Positions 24,905 through 35,427 are shown, counted from the first letter of the stretch. The stretch: DNA of 64,000 nt from Arenicella chitinivorans (GCF_014651515.1 NZ_BMXA01000003.1:186001-250000); one strand, 5' to 3'. Notes: generated by a model from the letters alone, not told the origin. Numbers and translations: made by a program.

Positions 24905-26978
24905 TGCGACTATTGTGACCAACCCTGATCCAATCTGGGGCAAGTTAACCCTCGACTCGATTCCGTTTCACGACCCAATTATTCTGACCACGGCGTTGGT
25001 GGTCATTATGGTTGGTGGCGGCGTGTTTGGTGCCATTATGTACTACGGTAAGCTGCGTTATCTGTGGGATGAATGGCTGACCAGTGTCGATCATAAAAAG
25101 ATCGGAATTATGTACATCATTGCGGCGTTTATCATGCTGATACGCGGCTTTTCGGATGCCCTGTTGATGCGTTCACAGCAAGCCTTGGCCGTATCTGAAT
25201 CCTCTGGAGTAGGGTATCTACCGCCGGAGCACTATGACCAGATTTTTACTGCGCACGGCGTGATCATGATCTTCTTTGTGGCAATGCCATTGATCGTGGG
25301 CTTGATGAATCTGGTGGTACCGCTGCAAATTGGCGCGCGTGATGTCGCTTTTCCATTCTTGAACTCTCTGAGTTTCTGGCTCTTCGTGGTGGGGGCTATG
25401 TTGGTCAATGCCTCGCTGGTGGTGGGCGAGTTTGCGGCCACCGGCTGGTTAGCGTATCCGCCGTTATCCGGGCTTGAATACAGCCCTTGGGTCGGCGTGG
25501 ATTATTGGCTGTGGGCATTGCAGATATCCGGGGTCGGAACGTTACTGAGCGGCGTTAACTTCTTCGTGACCATCATTCGCATGCGGGCGCCGGGCATGAG
25601 CCTGATGAAGATGCCAGTATTTACCTGGACCTCTTTGTGCGCCAACGTGTTGATCATTCTGGCGTTTCCAATTCTGACCGTGACCATCACCTTGTTGACC
25701 TTGGATCGGTATATTGGAACCAACTTTTTTACCAATGAGTTGGGCGGGAATCAGATGATGTACGTCAATCTGATTTGGGCCTGGGGACACCCTGAAGTGT
25801 ATATTCTGATTTTGCCGGCGTTCGGCATATTCTCAGAGGTGACGGCCACTTTTTCACGCAAGCGGTTGTTTGGGTACACCTCGTTAGTGTGGGCAACGGC
25901 CTGCATCATGTTCCTGTCATTCATTGTGTGGTTGCATCACTTCTTTACGATGGGGGCTGGTGCTAGTGTGAACGCCTTCTTTGGTATCGCTACGATGGTT
26001 ATTTCGATACCGACCGGGGTGAAAATTTTCAACTGGTTGTTCACCATGTACAAAGGTCGGGTCACCTTTGACTCGCCAATGTGGTGGACCTGCGCATTCC
26101 TGATTACCTTTACGATTGGGGGGATGACTGGTGTGATGCTGGCGATCCCGGCGGCCAACTTTGTGTTGCACAACAGTCTGTTTTTGGTGGCGCACTTTCA
26201 CAATGTGATTATTGGCGGTGCGTTATTTGGCTACTTTGCTGGACTCACTTACTGGTTTCCGAAGGCAACGGGTTTCAAACTTAACGAGACGCTTGGTAAG
26301 TGGGCGGCAGCGCTCTGGACCATCGGTTTCTTCTTGGCATTCATGCCGTTGTACGTATTGGGTTTTATGGGCATGACACGCCGTTTGAATTATTACGACA
26401 ACCCAGTCTGGAATGACTGGCTATTGGTGGCCGGTGTCGGCGCGCTGGTGATCTTGGTGGCAATCTGTGTGCAGTTCTATCAAATTTTTGCCAGTATCCG
26501 TGATCGTAAGCAAAACCTCGATGTCACCGGTGATCCTTGGGGCGGGCGAACGCTGGAGTGGGCGACGTCATCGCCACCACCGTTTTACAATTTTGCGCGC
26601 ACACCTCAGGTGGTGGATCGCGATCAATTCCAATATATGAAGGACCACGACTTGGCCTTTAAGCAGCCAGCAGACTACCAGCGGATTCATATGCCGAAGA
26701 ATACGTGGGCGGGCATCGTGATTGCTGTGTTGTCCGGCATCATGGGCTTCGCCATGATCTGGCACGTATGGTGGCTGGCAATTGTAAGCACCCTGGCCAT
26801 GTTCGGTAGCTTCATCGTCTATACCTTCCAGAAAAACAAGGATTACTACGTTGAGGTAGACGAGGTGAAAGCCATCGAGAACGCGTACTACGCGCGCATA
26901 AAACACACATCGAAAAGTGATACACAAGGTGAGGAAACTGAAACCGAGCCGGGTGTGCCACTGTCAATGCCAGCATAG
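24894..26978 (+). CDS. cyoB: Ubiquinol oxidase bo3 subunit I
   Basis: About 694 residues from the ATG at 24894 (GGGAG upstream), overlapping cyoA by 11 bases; an in-frame ATG at 24870 is less likely. This is the haem-copper core that oxidises ubiquinol, reduces oxygen to water and pumps protons. Haem and CuB ligands are in [29 protein letters not shown] (His-Tyr cross-link region), [11 protein letters not shown] and [12 protein letters not shown]. The quinone-linked [12 protein letters not shown] stretch near residue 70 is the bo3-specific N-terminal helix. [18 protein letters not shown] near the end is also characteristic. Confidence 0.97.
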   Translation: MANSATIVTNPDPIWGKLTLDSIPFHDPIILTTALVVIMVGGGVFGAIMYYGKLRYLWDEWLTSVDHKKIGIMYIIAAFIMLIRGFSDALLMRSQQALAVSESSGVGYLPPEHYDQIFTAHGVIMIFFVAMPLIVGLMNLVVPLQIGARDVAFPFLNSLSFWLFVVGAMLVNASLVVGEFAATGWLAYPPLSGLEYSPWVGVDYWLWALQISGVGTLLSGVNFFVTIIRMRAPGMSLMKMPVFTWTSLCANVLIILAFPILTVTITLLTLDRYIGTNFFTNELGGNQMMYVNLIWAWGHPEVYILILPAFGIFSEVTATFSRKRLFGYTSLVWATACIMFLSFIVWLHHFFTMGAGASVNAFFGIATMVISIPTGVKIFNWLFTMYKGRVTFDSPMWWTCAFLITFTIGGMTGVMLAIPAANFVLHNSLFLVAHFHNVIIGGALFGYFAGLTYWFPKATGFKLNETLGKWAAALWTIGFFLAFMPLYVLGFMGMTRRLNYYDNPVWNDWLLVAGVGALVILVAICVQFYQIFASIRDRKQNLDVTGDPWGGRTLEWATSSPPPFYNFARTPQVVDRDQFQYMKDHDLAFKQPADYQRIHMPKNTWAGIVIAVLSGIMGFAMIWHVWWLAIVSTLAMFGSFIVYTFQKNKDYYVEVDEVKAIENAYYARIKHTSKSDTQGEETETEPGVPLSMPA

Positions 26979-26987
26979 GGGTTAGTT

Positions 26988-27611
26988 ATGTCGACGATAG
27001 AAATACAACACGAGGCGGGCTACACAGGCTTTGTGAGTGAGGAACACCACCACGATTACGCGGGTGATACCTTGCTTGGCTTCTGGATTTACATCATGAG
27101 TGACTGCATTCTGTTCGCAACCCTGTTTGCGACCTATGCGGTACTGAGCGGTAGCTTCGCAGGTGGACTCACACCAGCTGATTTATTCGACTTGAATTTT
27201 GTGGCGGTGGAAACCGGGCTCTTGCTATTCAGTAGTTTCACCTTTGGCATGGCCATGTTGGGCGCACAGCAAAAGAATATGACGCAGTTATTGCTGTGGC
27301 TGGGGATTACGTTTGCCTTGGGTGGTGGCTTCTTAAGTATGGAATTGTATGAGTTCTATCACTTTTCGCACGAAGGTGCTGGTCCGACTTCCAGCGCCTA
27401 CTGGTCAGCTTTCTACGCTTTGGTGGGCACGCACGGTCTACACGTGTTCGCCGGGATGTTCTGGATGGTCATCCTGGTAATTCATATTTTGAAAGATGGT
27501 ATCACCGCCGAGAATCACACGCGTTTGTCGTGTCTCAGTTTGTTTTGGCACTTTCTCGATATTATCTGGATCTGTGTATTCAGTATGGTTTATTTGATGG
27601 GGGTAATGTAA
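26988..27611 (+). CDS. cyoC: Ubiquinol oxidase bo3 subunit III
   Basis: A 207-residue membrane protein with five helices, normal for quinol-oxidase subunit III. It has GFWIYIMSDCILFATLFATY at the first helix and ALVGTHGLHVFAGMFWM with the conserved His pair region. It starts 9 bases after cyoB, and its TAA overlaps the cyoD ATG by one base (TAATG). It stabilises subunit I and the proton route. Confidence 0.95.
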   Translation: MSTIEIQHEAGYTGFVSEEHHHDYAGDTLLGFWIYIMSDCILFATLFATYAVLSGSFAGGLTPADLFDLNFVAVETGLLLFSSFTFGMAMLGAQQKNMTQLLLWLGITFALGGGFLSMELYEFYHFSHEGAGPTSSAYWSAFYALVGTHGLHVFAGMFWMVILVIHILKDGITAENHTRLSCLSLFWHFLDIIWICVFSMVYLMGVM

Positions 27612-27940
27612 TGGCGACGCAAACTCACGGTGGTGCGGCCCACGGCAGCGTTAAAGAATATGTGTGGGGCCTCATCTGGTCCATTGTGCTGACCGCAATT
27701 CCATTTGCACTGGTGATGTCCGGATCATTCAGCAATGGTCTGACACTGGCAATTATCCTGCTGTGCGCAATTGCACAGGTATTCGTGCAGCTCGTGTTCT
27801 TTCTGCATATGAATGGCGACTCCGATCAGTTGTGGAATACGACGTCGGGGGTCTTCATTGTGCTGATTGTGGCGATCGTTGTTCTTGGCTCGATTTGGAT
27901 CATGCAGCACTTGAATCACAATATGTTGATGGGTCATTAA
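27611..27940 (+). CDS. cyoD: Ubiquinol oxidase bo3 subunit IV
   Basis: 109 residues from the ATG at 27611 that overlaps the cyoC stop. It has three membrane helices (IWSIVLTAIPFALVMSG, LAIILLCAIAQVFVQLVFFLH, VFIVLIVAIVVLGSIWIM) and the conserved QVFVQLVFFLHMN stretch. It is the small subunit needed for assembly of the CuB site. A longer upstream in-frame extension (27530) lies inside cyoC and is rejected. Confidence 0.93.
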   Translation: MATQTHGGAAHGSVKEYVWGLIWSIVLTAIPFALVMSGSFSNGLTLAIILLCAIAQVFVQLVFFLHMNGDSDQLWNTTSGVFIVLIVAIVVLGSIWIMQHLNHNMLMGH

Positions 27941-27942
27941 GC

Positions 27943-28569
27943 ATGAGCGGGCAAGGGCAGGTTTCACAGCGCGCCATCAAGCTAACAGTCATCGGCGTTT
28001 TTCTGGCGCTGGGCGTGGTGGTCGGTTTGTTCTTTCTAACCGTGGACGCGGACTTTGATAACCCCAAGCGTTCATTCGCCGATCTGGGCGGTGATTTCAC
28101 ATTGCAGTCGACTGAGGGCCCAGTGTCCCTCCGTGATTTCCACGGCAAAGTGGTGGTTATGTATTTTGGGTTTTTGAGCTGCCCCGAGGTCTGTCCTAAC
28201 TCAATGGGTGTGATCAGTACCGCGCTAAACCGTTTGTCCGAAGACCAGTTGGCGTCGACACAAGCTTTGTTGATCAGCGTTGACCCCGCACGTGACAGCG
28301 TCGATGCGTTGGCCGAGCATGCGCGGTTTTACCATCCGAATGTGATCGGTTTAACCGGCACGACGCAGAGCATCGATCAGGTCACCGAGCAATATGGCGC
28401 TTACTACAATATTTCAGAGATTGAGTCGCAACGCGAAGACTACGGCGTTGAGCATTCGTCGCGGTATTACGTGATTGATCAACGTGGAAAACTAATCACG
28501 GCAATGCGGCACAGCACTACGCCGAATGAACTTTATACACAATTATCCGAACTTCTGAGCCAAGGTTAA
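27943..28569 (+). CDS. SCO1/SenC family copper chaperone
   Basis: 208 residues from the ATG at 27943, two bases after cyoD. An N-terminal membrane anchor (LTVIGVFLALGVVVGLFFL) is followed by a thioredoxin-fold domain with the copper-binding CPEVC motif (about residue 84) and the partner His in VEHSSRYYVID. Sco proteins deliver copper to terminal oxidases. Here the gene takes the place that cyoE (haem O synthase) holds in many cyo operons; as CyoA lacks CuA, the target would be CuB of CyoB. This is an inference from position. A much longer in-frame upstream extension overlaps cyoD and is rejected. Confidence 0.9.
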   Translation: MSGQGQVSQRAIKLTVIGVFLALGVVVGLFFLTVDADFDNPKRSFADLGGDFTLQSTEGPVSLRDFHGKVVVMYFGFLSCPEVCPNSMGVISTALNRLSEDQLASTQALLISVDPARDSVDALAEHARFYHPNVIGLTGTTQSIDQVTEQYGAYYNISEIESQREDYGVEHSSRYYVIDQRGKLITAMRHSTTPNELYTQLSELLSQG

Positions 28570-28574
28570 CAGTC

Positions 28575-29756
28575 ATGGTGTTTATCAAACAATATTATCG
28601 ACCGAATCGCTACTCCGTTATGTTCGCTGGGGTTTGTGCTCTGGTGTTAACAATGGGGATCGCACGTTACGCATTTACCCCAATGATTCCGTATATGCAA
28701 GACCAAACTGGGATGTCCGAAGGCCTGGCAGGCTGGTTGGCTGGGTGGAGCTATATTGGCTATCTGGTTGGGTTGTTTATGGTTTGGTTAATGCGGGACC
28801 TGCGCTTGAAGGATTACTTTTTTCGCTATGGTTTGTTTATTGCGGTTTTTACCACGGCGATTATGGCGTTTCACGACCATCGCCTGGTGTGGTATCTGAG
28901 TCGATTCTTCGCCGGTATTTCGACCGCGTTGGGTTTCATGCTCGGAACCGGTCTCGTGTTGAAATGGTTGTTGCACAATAACCAGAAGCAGGAGATGGGT
29001 CTGCACTTCGCGGGTGTTGGGACTGGGATTGTGGTGGGTGCGATCGTGGTCGATTTTGCCGCCAACAGTCTATTTGGTGGTTTGGGCTGGCGTGGTCAGT
29101 GGCTGGCACTAGCGGGTGTGGGTGCTTTACTGTTAGTGCCCGCGTTCTTGTTGATGCCGTTTCCGGCATCGGAACAAATAGAAGAGTCGGCGCGCATCAA
29201 TCGTACGGAAGAACCATCCAAGCGTTGGTTGACGTTACTGACCATCGCTTACGTCTGTGCCGGATTTAGTAACACTGTCAATATCACGTTTACTTCGCTG
29301 ATTACCGAATACATTCCGTTGGAGAATCAAGGCACGCTTATGTGGTTGTTTGTCGGACTGGCGGCAGCACCAGCGCCATTTGTGTGGGATCGAATCGCGC
29401 GTAAGGTCGGGTATCTCAATGCGATTCGTGCGGCCTTTGCGGTCAATATTGCGAGTAACTTCTTGATGACTGCGTCAGTCTCCTACGCGGCTATTGTGAT
29501 CAGCTCCTTGAGCTTTGGTTTCGCGTTTATGGGGATTGTTTCATTGACCTTGACTATCATCGGTAATAAGTATCGTTACCGTGCTACGCAGGTGATGGCG
29601 CAGCTAACGCTGGGCTACTGTATTGCGCAAATCATCTCGCCAATTATGGCGGGTGTGATTGCCGAACAGAGTGGCAGCTTTAATCTAGCCTTGTTTGTGG
29701 TTAGTGGGATTATGGTGCTCGGTATGCTCTGCCTAAGTTTAATGCATCGAGAGTAG
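28575..29756 (+). CDS. YbfB/YjiJ family MFS transporter
   Basis: A 393-residue major-facilitator protein with 12 predicted helices. The first helix has LTMGIARYAFTPMIPYM, followed by AGWLAGWSYIGYLVGLF, characteristic of the YbfB/YjiJ group. Substrates in this group are mostly unknown. It starts 5 bp after the sco gene and is therefore likely in the cyo operon, which could point to a role in respiratory metal or metabolite handling, but nothing in the sequence proves it. It is convergent with the PHP gene, 4 bp apart. Confidence 0.85.
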   Translation: MVFIKQYYRPNRYSVMFAGVCALVLTMGIARYAFTPMIPYMQDQTGMSEGLAGWLAGWSYIGYLVGLFMVWLMRDLRLKDYFFRYGLFIAVFTTAIMAFHDHRLVWYLSRFFAGISTALGFMLGTGLVLKWLLHNNQKQEMGLHFAGVGTGIVVGAIVVDFAANSLFGGLGWRGQWLALAGVGALLLVPAFLLMPFPASEQIEESARINRTEEPSKRWLTLLTIAYVCAGFSNTVNITFTSLITEYIPLENQGTLMWLFVGLAAAPAPFVWDRIARKVGYLNAIRAAFAVNIASNFLMTASVSYAAIVISSLSFGFAFMGIVSLTLTIIGNKYRYRATQVMAQLTLGYCIAQIISPIMAGVIAEQSGSFNLALFVVSGIMVLGMLCLSLMHRE

Positions 29757-29760
29757 CGCG

Positions 29761-32523
29761 TTAGAGGCCTGGTGGTGTCCAGACACCATCGGCGTTGACA
29801 TCCACATAGATGGGGTTGCTAAACGCGTAAGGCGTCAGACCGGGATAGACGTCGAGGTACGCCGGAGTTGGTTCACCGCTAGCTTCCAGCGTGACAAACG
29901 CATCTTGGTCAAACTCCATGGGTATTAGCAATTTATGTTCTGTCTTGCCGGGCGTGAGATCATATTCCTCAATGGTGACCCCATTGACCTGCAATCGCAC
30001 TTGGTTGAGAGGAATCCAGTCCACCGATTGGATAGTGACATCAAGTTGCGCCCGCTCAGCCTGCACGGTGCCTCCCATGCTCACGCCATTGAGTTTAACT
30101 TCTAACATTGGCCCGGTAGTGCCGTAGGCGTCTCCCCGTTTGAGGGACTTGAGGAATTCAGACTGATTGAAGTGGGGTACGCGATCATCGCTGATCTTTA
30201 CCATGGTTCTGGGAACAGCGACTTGCACGTCACTGCCATGTGAATCACTGTTCGCAGTGCCAACAAGGCGATAGCCCTGTTTTACGAAAGACAGCCAGTC
30301 CTGTCGAATGGCCTGAATACGCTCTTGATAATGCTCACCACCGGGATTAATGACTTCAATCAAATCAAAGCTAAGGTCACTCAAGCCGGTGTTCTTGTCG
30401 GTTTCGATCAGCAGGTTATTCGGGGAGCTGTGGAGTGGCTGATGCGGATTATACGGATGTCCAGCACTGCCCATGTGATCGAGAAACTGGCCATGATCGA
30501 CAATCTCAGACCAGTTAGAAGGTAGGGTGTCGCCGCTTAAACGCATATCCAATCGTGGGTGATTCAATTGCACGACCACCTCGGGTTCGCGCTGTTTAAC
30601 ATCGTGGATGATCTCGCGCCAACGTCGATTTTCATGGTTAATCATGCCGCGCCGATACGCTAACGGGTCGGGCGTATAAGGGAAAAAATTAGCATGTCCG
30701 CCGGTATAGGGGTTCAGAGCGGTCGGCAATAGGCTGGTTATCTCTGCTGCGGCGATGGCGGTTATCCTATTTGCGACACCCAAGGCCTCGATCTTGGGTT
30801 GAAAATCAACGGGAATGTCGTGCTCACTGGACACCATAACCTCACCATTTTCAGCCACGAAAGTGCGTACGCGCTCCGTTTCTGCAAAAGCATTATCATA
30901 ACTGGCACCAGAGTGAACATGCAGATCGGCAGCGATGTAGCCTGGGGTCTTCAGCTGACGTTTTGGAATGGGAACAATTAGGTCCGTTGTGCTTTCGGCT
31001 CGCACCGAGATGTTCACTGATTCAAGCGAATGTTCTAAGCCGTGAACCGCGTATACTCGATAATCGCCAGGTGCAAGTTCAATATAATTTGGGTCGCTAT
31101 CGACCCCGGCTAGAAATACTTGCGACACAGGCGTTGCCGTGTGGTTCTGGTCACCGTTGCGTACTGAGAAGCCGGTGTAAGTGTCGGTGAAATTCGGATC
31201 AGGCGTGCCGTTTAGGCCCTTAAATACGAGGCGCATAGGATGCCCTTGAGGCAGCCGCAATCGTGGGGCCGGCGGCAGCACCAACATCGGAATAAATTGA
31301 TCGCCTTGCGCCACATTCACCGTTTTCTGCAGTCGGCGACCGGCGCTGGCAACCACGTCCAGTAGATACTGACCAGTGGGGAGCCGGAGCGAAAATTCAC
31401 CGTTGGCTTGTGGGCGGACGTGGGTTATCGGGTTGCCACGTGCATCGCGCACGTGAATCGCAACATCGGGTTCGCTGACCTCTCCGCTCAACGTTGCGGC
31501 ATCGCTGAACAACTGGTCAGTGATTGAGGCGACGTCGCCGTGTCGGCCAACGTAGACGATTTCTTCTGTCTCAAGTATGTCCTCGCCTAGGTCTAGCAGC
31601 AACAACTGCGGCAATTGTAGCCAGCCGATTTGGGAGCCATCGCCGATGTAAAAGGTGTCGCTGAGTACCAGCATTGCATTGGATGAGTCGTCTGCGAGCA
31701 TGAAAAAAGGTACCGAATAGCGGTCTTCGCCATCAACCCGCTCGGCTTTCACCATTCGCCAACCATAGCTGATGCTCTGTACGGCATCAGGTGGGCTGGG
31801 CGTGATGATCATGTCGGCATCGCGTGCCGCCTCGGGGATTGCACTTTGCCCCCGCTCCACAAAGTCTTCATTCTGAAAGCCATTTGACCGCGCGGGGTAT
31901 TGGCTGTTGAACACAAAGGGTTCCAAGGAATGCAGATTAAAGTTTAGACTGGAGTAGAACTTGAGATCCGGCGCATTATGCAATTGCTTTTGAATGTGCA
32001 ACTCGGTGGGTGCTTGCGTCGACAGGGTGTAACGCGTTTGCATCTTAGCCGTGCCTTGGGTGCTGTGGACGATGACCACGGCACTGGCATCCGTCAGTTG
32101 AGTCTCGATACGCTGGGCATCCATCGGCAAGCGTCGACTGCCATTGAGCAGATCGTGAAATGACGCAAAATACTCGTCTTCACGATCACAGAAGCCGAGG
32201 TCAACCAGACTACCACCACGCGTAGAAAACTCACTCTCGTGGTGAACGTCAGAAATGATGGCGCACAAGGTGCCGTTGCTCACAAACCAGTCTCCAATGC
32301 CCCCTATGGCGTCCGGGCCCTGTCGAATCAGGCTGGCCGCATTGTCAGCGGTAATGCGTGTCACAACCAGTGGCGCGTACCTGGCTAGCTCACTGGTCAA
32401 TTGGCTGCCGCTGACCTGCGGTGTATTGGTGGTCGTGGTGTGCGCATGGTCAGAGTGCGCGGACACTACACTGGCCGATAGCCAGAAGCAGGCCGTGAGG
32501 GCCTGGCGAGCACCTGCTGCCAT
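29761..32523 (-). CDS. CehA/McbA family PHP-type metallohydrolase, secreted
   Basis: A 920-residue protein with a signal peptide (cleavage near VVSAHSD, about 21). Residues to about 520 are beta-rich, with a carboxypeptidase-regulatory-like segment (ANGEFSLRLPTGQYLLDVVAS). The PHP-type metal-dependent domain follows at about 520-800: DLHVHSGASYDN, SSEHDIPV, VVQLNHPRLD and NSDSHGSDV carry the metal ligands. Family members hydrolyse esters or carbamates, but most have no known substrate. The start ATG overlaps the prc stop by one base (TAATG), so it is translationally coupled to Prc. Confidence 0.85.
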   Translation of the reverse strand: MAAGARQALTACFWLSASVVSAHSDHAHTTTTNTPQVSGSQLTSELARYAPLVVTRITADNAASLIRQGPDAIGGIGDWFVSNGTLCAIISDVHHESEFSTRGGSLVDLGFCDREDEYFASFHDLLNGSRRLPMDAQRIETQLTDASAVVIVHSTQGTAKMQTRYTLSTQAPTELHIQKQLHNAPDLKFYSSLNFNLHSLEPFVFNSQYPARSNGFQNEDFVERGQSAIPEAARDADMIITPSPPDAVQSISYGWRMVKAERVDGEDRYSVPFFMLADDSSNAMLVLSDTFYIGDGSQIGWLQLPQLLLLDLGEDILETEEIVYVGRHGDVASITDQLFSDAATLSGEVSEPDVAIHVRDARGNPITHVRPQANGEFSLRLPTGQYLLDVVASAGRRLQKTVNVAQGDQFIPMLVLPPAPRLRLPQGHPMRLVFKGLNGTPDPNFTDTYTGFSVRNGDQNHTATPVSQVFLAGVDSDPNYIELAPGDYRVYAVHGLEHSLESVNISVRAESTTDLIVPIPKRQLKTPGYIAADLHVHSGASYDNAFAETERVRTFVAENGEVMVSSEHDIPVDFQPKIEALGVANRITAIAAAEITSLLPTALNPYTGGHANFFPYTPDPLAYRRGMINHENRRWREIIHDVKQREPEVVVQLNHPRLDMRLSGDTLPSNWSEIVDHGQFLDHMGSAGHPYNPHQPLHSSPNNLLIETDKNTGLSDLSFDLIEVINPGGEHYQERIQAIRQDWLSFVKQGYRLVGTANSDSHGSDVQVAVPRTMVKISDDRVPHFNQSEFLKSLKRGDAYGTTGPMLEVKLNGVSMGGTVQAERAQLDVTIQSVDWIPLNQVRLQVNGVTIEEYDLTPGKTEHKLLIPMEFDQDAFVTLEASGEPTPAYLDVYPGLTPYAFSNPIYVDVNADGVWTPPGL

Positions 32524-34655
32524 TATGGGCTGCTTGGCAGGTCGCTGGCCTTGGTGATCACGGCTTTGCTGTACTGGTTCATATCGTTCAGAATTTGTGC
32601 CGCTTCAGTGTGGATGACTGTATTCCAGTGTTCATCGTCACCTGGTAATGGATTGTCTTTGCGTGTCTCCATCGTGACAGCGTCCAAGCCCAGCGACGCA
32701 CGATAGGCATTCAAGTCTTGCAACGATTGACTCTCCTGCTGGTCGCGAGTTTCCTGGCGCTCGGCCATATTCAATGACAACTGCTTTATTTTTTTGTTTT
32801 CCATAATGCGGGCGGCGTTGCGGCGCAGTAGTGTAAATGCGGGAGAACGCTCGGTTCGCATAATATGTTTGGATTTTAAGGTCTCGAGCAGTGTGGTTGG
32901 GAACGAGCCTGCTTGGTAATCAGCCGCTTGGGTTTGCGACCACGGCAGCGCGTTATCGTACGAACGCTCACCAAATTCTGGGTCTTCTTCACCCGAATTC
33001 AACAACAGATCAGGAATCACGCCGCGATGCTGTGTGCTGCTGCCGCTGATACGGAAGAACTGGGCGTTGGTAAATTTAATTTTACTTTTTCGGTCGGTGC
33101 TGCGGTCGCGCAATGCACGCGGATACTGCACTGTGCCTTTTCCGAAAGACCGCTCACCAACGATCAGAGCTCGGCCATAATCCTGCATGGCGCCCGCGAA
33201 AATTTCTGACGCAGATGCGCTGTAACGATCAATCAGAACAACCATGGGGCCATCGTAGACAATGCGAGAGTCGGTATCGCGGTGTACTCGCCGTTGGCCG
33301 GGCTGTGAGCCGACTACCTGTACGACCGGGCCACGTTCGATGAAAAGCCCCGTCAAACTGATCGCTTCATTGAGGTAGCCTCCGCCGTTCCCGCGCAAAT
33401 CGAGAATCAATCCTTCGGCGTCAGATTTTTTAACCTGTTGCAGTAAATGCTCAACGTCGCTGGTGGTGGCCACCAGTTTGCCGCCGCCACGGGCGACCTG
33501 ATCTGCATTGGAGTAGAACGATGGAATACTAATCACCGCGTACTTGCGTTCCAGATTCCCGTCCGGGATTGTCACTTCGCTGAGTTTGGCAGCTTGATCT
33601 TCCAATTGCACAAGATCGCGAACCAGCTCTATTCGAACCGGTGGTGATCCGGGTGCCATGTCGCTCGGCAGAATGTCGAGTCTTACCTTGGTGCCTTTAT
33701 CGCCACGGATCATTTGTACTACGTCATTCAAGCGCCAGCCGATCACATTGATCATTTCGCCGTCTTCTTGGCCGACGGCGATGATTTTGTCCTCGGCTTC
33801 TATCGCACCGCTTTTTTCCGCTGGGCCGCCTTTAAGAATTCGATTGATTACAGTGTAGTCTTCATCCGTGGTCAGTGCGGCACCAATGCCCGTCAATTGC
33901 AGAGACATGCCGATTTCGAAGTTTTCGGCGGTCACGTGCGACATATAGGTGGTGTGTGGGCCATGATCACGGGTGAATGAATTCATGTACCACTCAAACA
34001 CCTCGTCGGCTTTGAGTTGAAAAATCACATCCCGTTGACGTTGGTAACGACGCTTAAGGTTGTCACGGACTTCACTGATCGGCGTTTTCGCCATCAGCTG
34101 TTGCATGGTGTCGTTCTTGATACGTTTCACCCAACGCTGATCGATTTCTTTTTCATTTTCCGCCCAAGTGTAGCTATCGCGATCGATGTTGAGTGTGTCG
34201 TTCTGTGTGTAATCGAAATCCTGTTCGATCAACTGCATAATCTTTTGAGTACGCGCTTCCATCTTGTGGCGGAAGACCTTAAATATATCGAACGCGACCT
34301 GCGCGTCGCGGCGCTTTAGCAGGTCATCGAGCTTATACCGGTAAGGCTCGAACTCGGCGATGTCCTGCTGGGTGAAGAAGACTTTGTTCGGGTCTAAGGT
34401 TTCCAGATACTCTTCAAAAATGCGCGCGGAGTAATTGTCATCCAGGGTCTTGGGCGCATAGTGACCAAACTGCAAAAAATACAGAGTTTTATGAATATCA
34501 AAAGCCAGGTCGGGCGTCATCTTCAATTCTGACTCAGCCACTTCCTGTACGTCGGCGTGGACCAAGGCTGGCAGCATTGCCAAAACGGCAGCACTAACCA
34601 GTGAAATGTGACGAACACCATTACTGAGTGCTTTTATCTGATTTTTTTTCAACAT
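32523..34655 (-). CDS. prc: Tail-specific carboxy-terminal protease Prc
   Basis: About 710 residues from the ATG at 34655 (GGAAAG upstream; the TTG at 34670 lies before that site). Signal peptide (LVSAAVLAMLPALVHA), N-terminal helical domain, PDZ domain (GIGAALTTDEDYTVINRILKGGPAEKSG), then the S41 protease domain with the catalytic Ser in DRYSASASEIFAGAMQDYG and Lys in GERSFGKGTVQ. The C-terminal helical part matches DUF3340. It degrades or trims periplasmic proteins from their C-termini, in enterics together with NlpI, including peptidoglycan hydrolases. It is first in the operon with the PHP hydrolase. Confidence 0.95.
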   Translation of the reverse strand: MLKKNQIKALSNGVRHISLVSAAVLAMLPALVHADVQEVAESELKMTPDLAFDIHKTLYFLQFGHYAPKTLDDNYSARIFEEYLETLDPNKVFFTQQDIAEFEPYRYKLDDLLKRRDAQVAFDIFKVFRHKMEARTQKIMQLIEQDFDYTQNDTLNIDRDSYTWAENEKEIDQRWVKRIKNDTMQQLMAKTPISEVRDNLKRRYQRQRDVIFQLKADEVFEWYMNSFTRDHGPHTTYMSHVTAENFEIGMSLQLTGIGAALTTDEDYTVINRILKGGPAEKSGAIEAEDKIIAVGQEDGEMINVIGWRLNDVVQMIRGDKGTKVRLDILPSDMAPGSPPVRIELVRDLVQLEDQAAKLSEVTIPDGNLERKYAVISIPSFYSNADQVARGGGKLVATTSDVEHLLQQVKKSDAEGLILDLRGNGGGYLNEAISLTGLFIERGPVVQVVGSQPGQRRVHRDTDSRIVYDGPMVVLIDRYSASASEIFAGAMQDYGRALIVGERSFGKGTVQYPRALRDRSTDRKSKIKFTNAQFFRISGSSTQHRGVIPDLLLNSGEEDPEFGERSYDNALPWSQTQAADYQAGSFPTTLLETLKSKHIMRTERSPAFTLLRRNAARIMENKKIKQLSLNMAERQETRDQQESQSLQDLNAYRASLGLDAVTMETRKDNPLPGDDEHWNTVIHTEAAQILNDMNQYSKAVITKASDLPSSP

Positions 34656-34884
34656 GAATCTTTCCAACAAACGACATTATTCTTATGGCCTCCTATTATA
34701 GAGGATGCGTGTATACGACATTTGGTTACTATTTCGAAACGGTAATCCCCCGTGTAACAATGCTCAAGTATGGTTAGCGGAACGCCCGAAGATAGCTGTG
34801 ACTGGGTGCTCGGATGTGAGCTGCTCACGGCATATGTCGTACAATTACCTACACAAACCTAGTTTTACCCTTTTAGAGATCAAG

Positions 34885-35427
34885 ATGGAACCAGAATTAT
34901 TACATTTTACCCTCGTATTTTTGCTCGGCGCCGCCGTTGGCATCGTCATTATGTTATTGGTCAACAAGCTACGCAGTGGCTCAGCAGCGCCGCGAAATGT
35001 CCAGCAGGAGTTTGATAGCTACCAAGCCGAAGTCGAACATCACTTCGAAGAAACATCGAAGAAGTTCAAAAACATGACGGAACAATACCAGGAGTTGTAT
35101 CAGCATCTGTCAATCGGCGCGACCTCACTTTGCCGCCCGGACAGCGTCGCAGCTGCGTTGGCGGACGCGCGTTCGCCAATGGATAAACTGGTGGACTTGT
35201 CGGATTCAGAAGAAAAATCTTCGGCTGATAAACACGTGAACGCTCAGCCTGGCGATGCGCTGGAAGATGCGGTTGTGAAACCGGTCTCAACCGCTGCGCC
35301 GACCATGGCTGACCAAAACATTAATGCCGACGTCGTAGATACGCGCGCGGATGCAGCAAAAAAGCCCGCCGTTGACGCCGAGACGAATGCACCAAAGAAA
35401 CCACCGACTGGTGATAAAAAGGCCTAA
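34885..35427 (+). CDS. YhcB/ZapG (DUF1043) family membrane protein
   Basis: About 180 residues from the ATG at 34885. One N-terminal membrane helix (FTLVFLLGAAVGIVIMLLVNKL), then the conserved QQEFDSYQAEVEHHFEETSKKFKNMTEQYQELYQHL coiled coil (read in parts) and a long low-complexity tail rich in Ala, Asp and Lys. This is the YhcB/DUF1043 layout. In enterics the protein (also named ZapG) takes part in cell-envelope growth and division. The in-frame extension to 34705 has no signal and is rejected. It is divergent from prc. Confidence 0.9.
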   Translation: MEPELLHFTLVFLLGAAVGIVIMLLVNKLRSGSAAPRNVQQEFDSYQAEVEHHFEETSKKFKNMTEQYQELYQHLSIGATSLCRPDSVAAALADARSPMDKLVDLSDSEEKSSADKHVNAQPGDALEDAVVKPVSTAAPTMADQNINADVVDTRADAAKKPAVDAETNAPKKPPTGDKKA

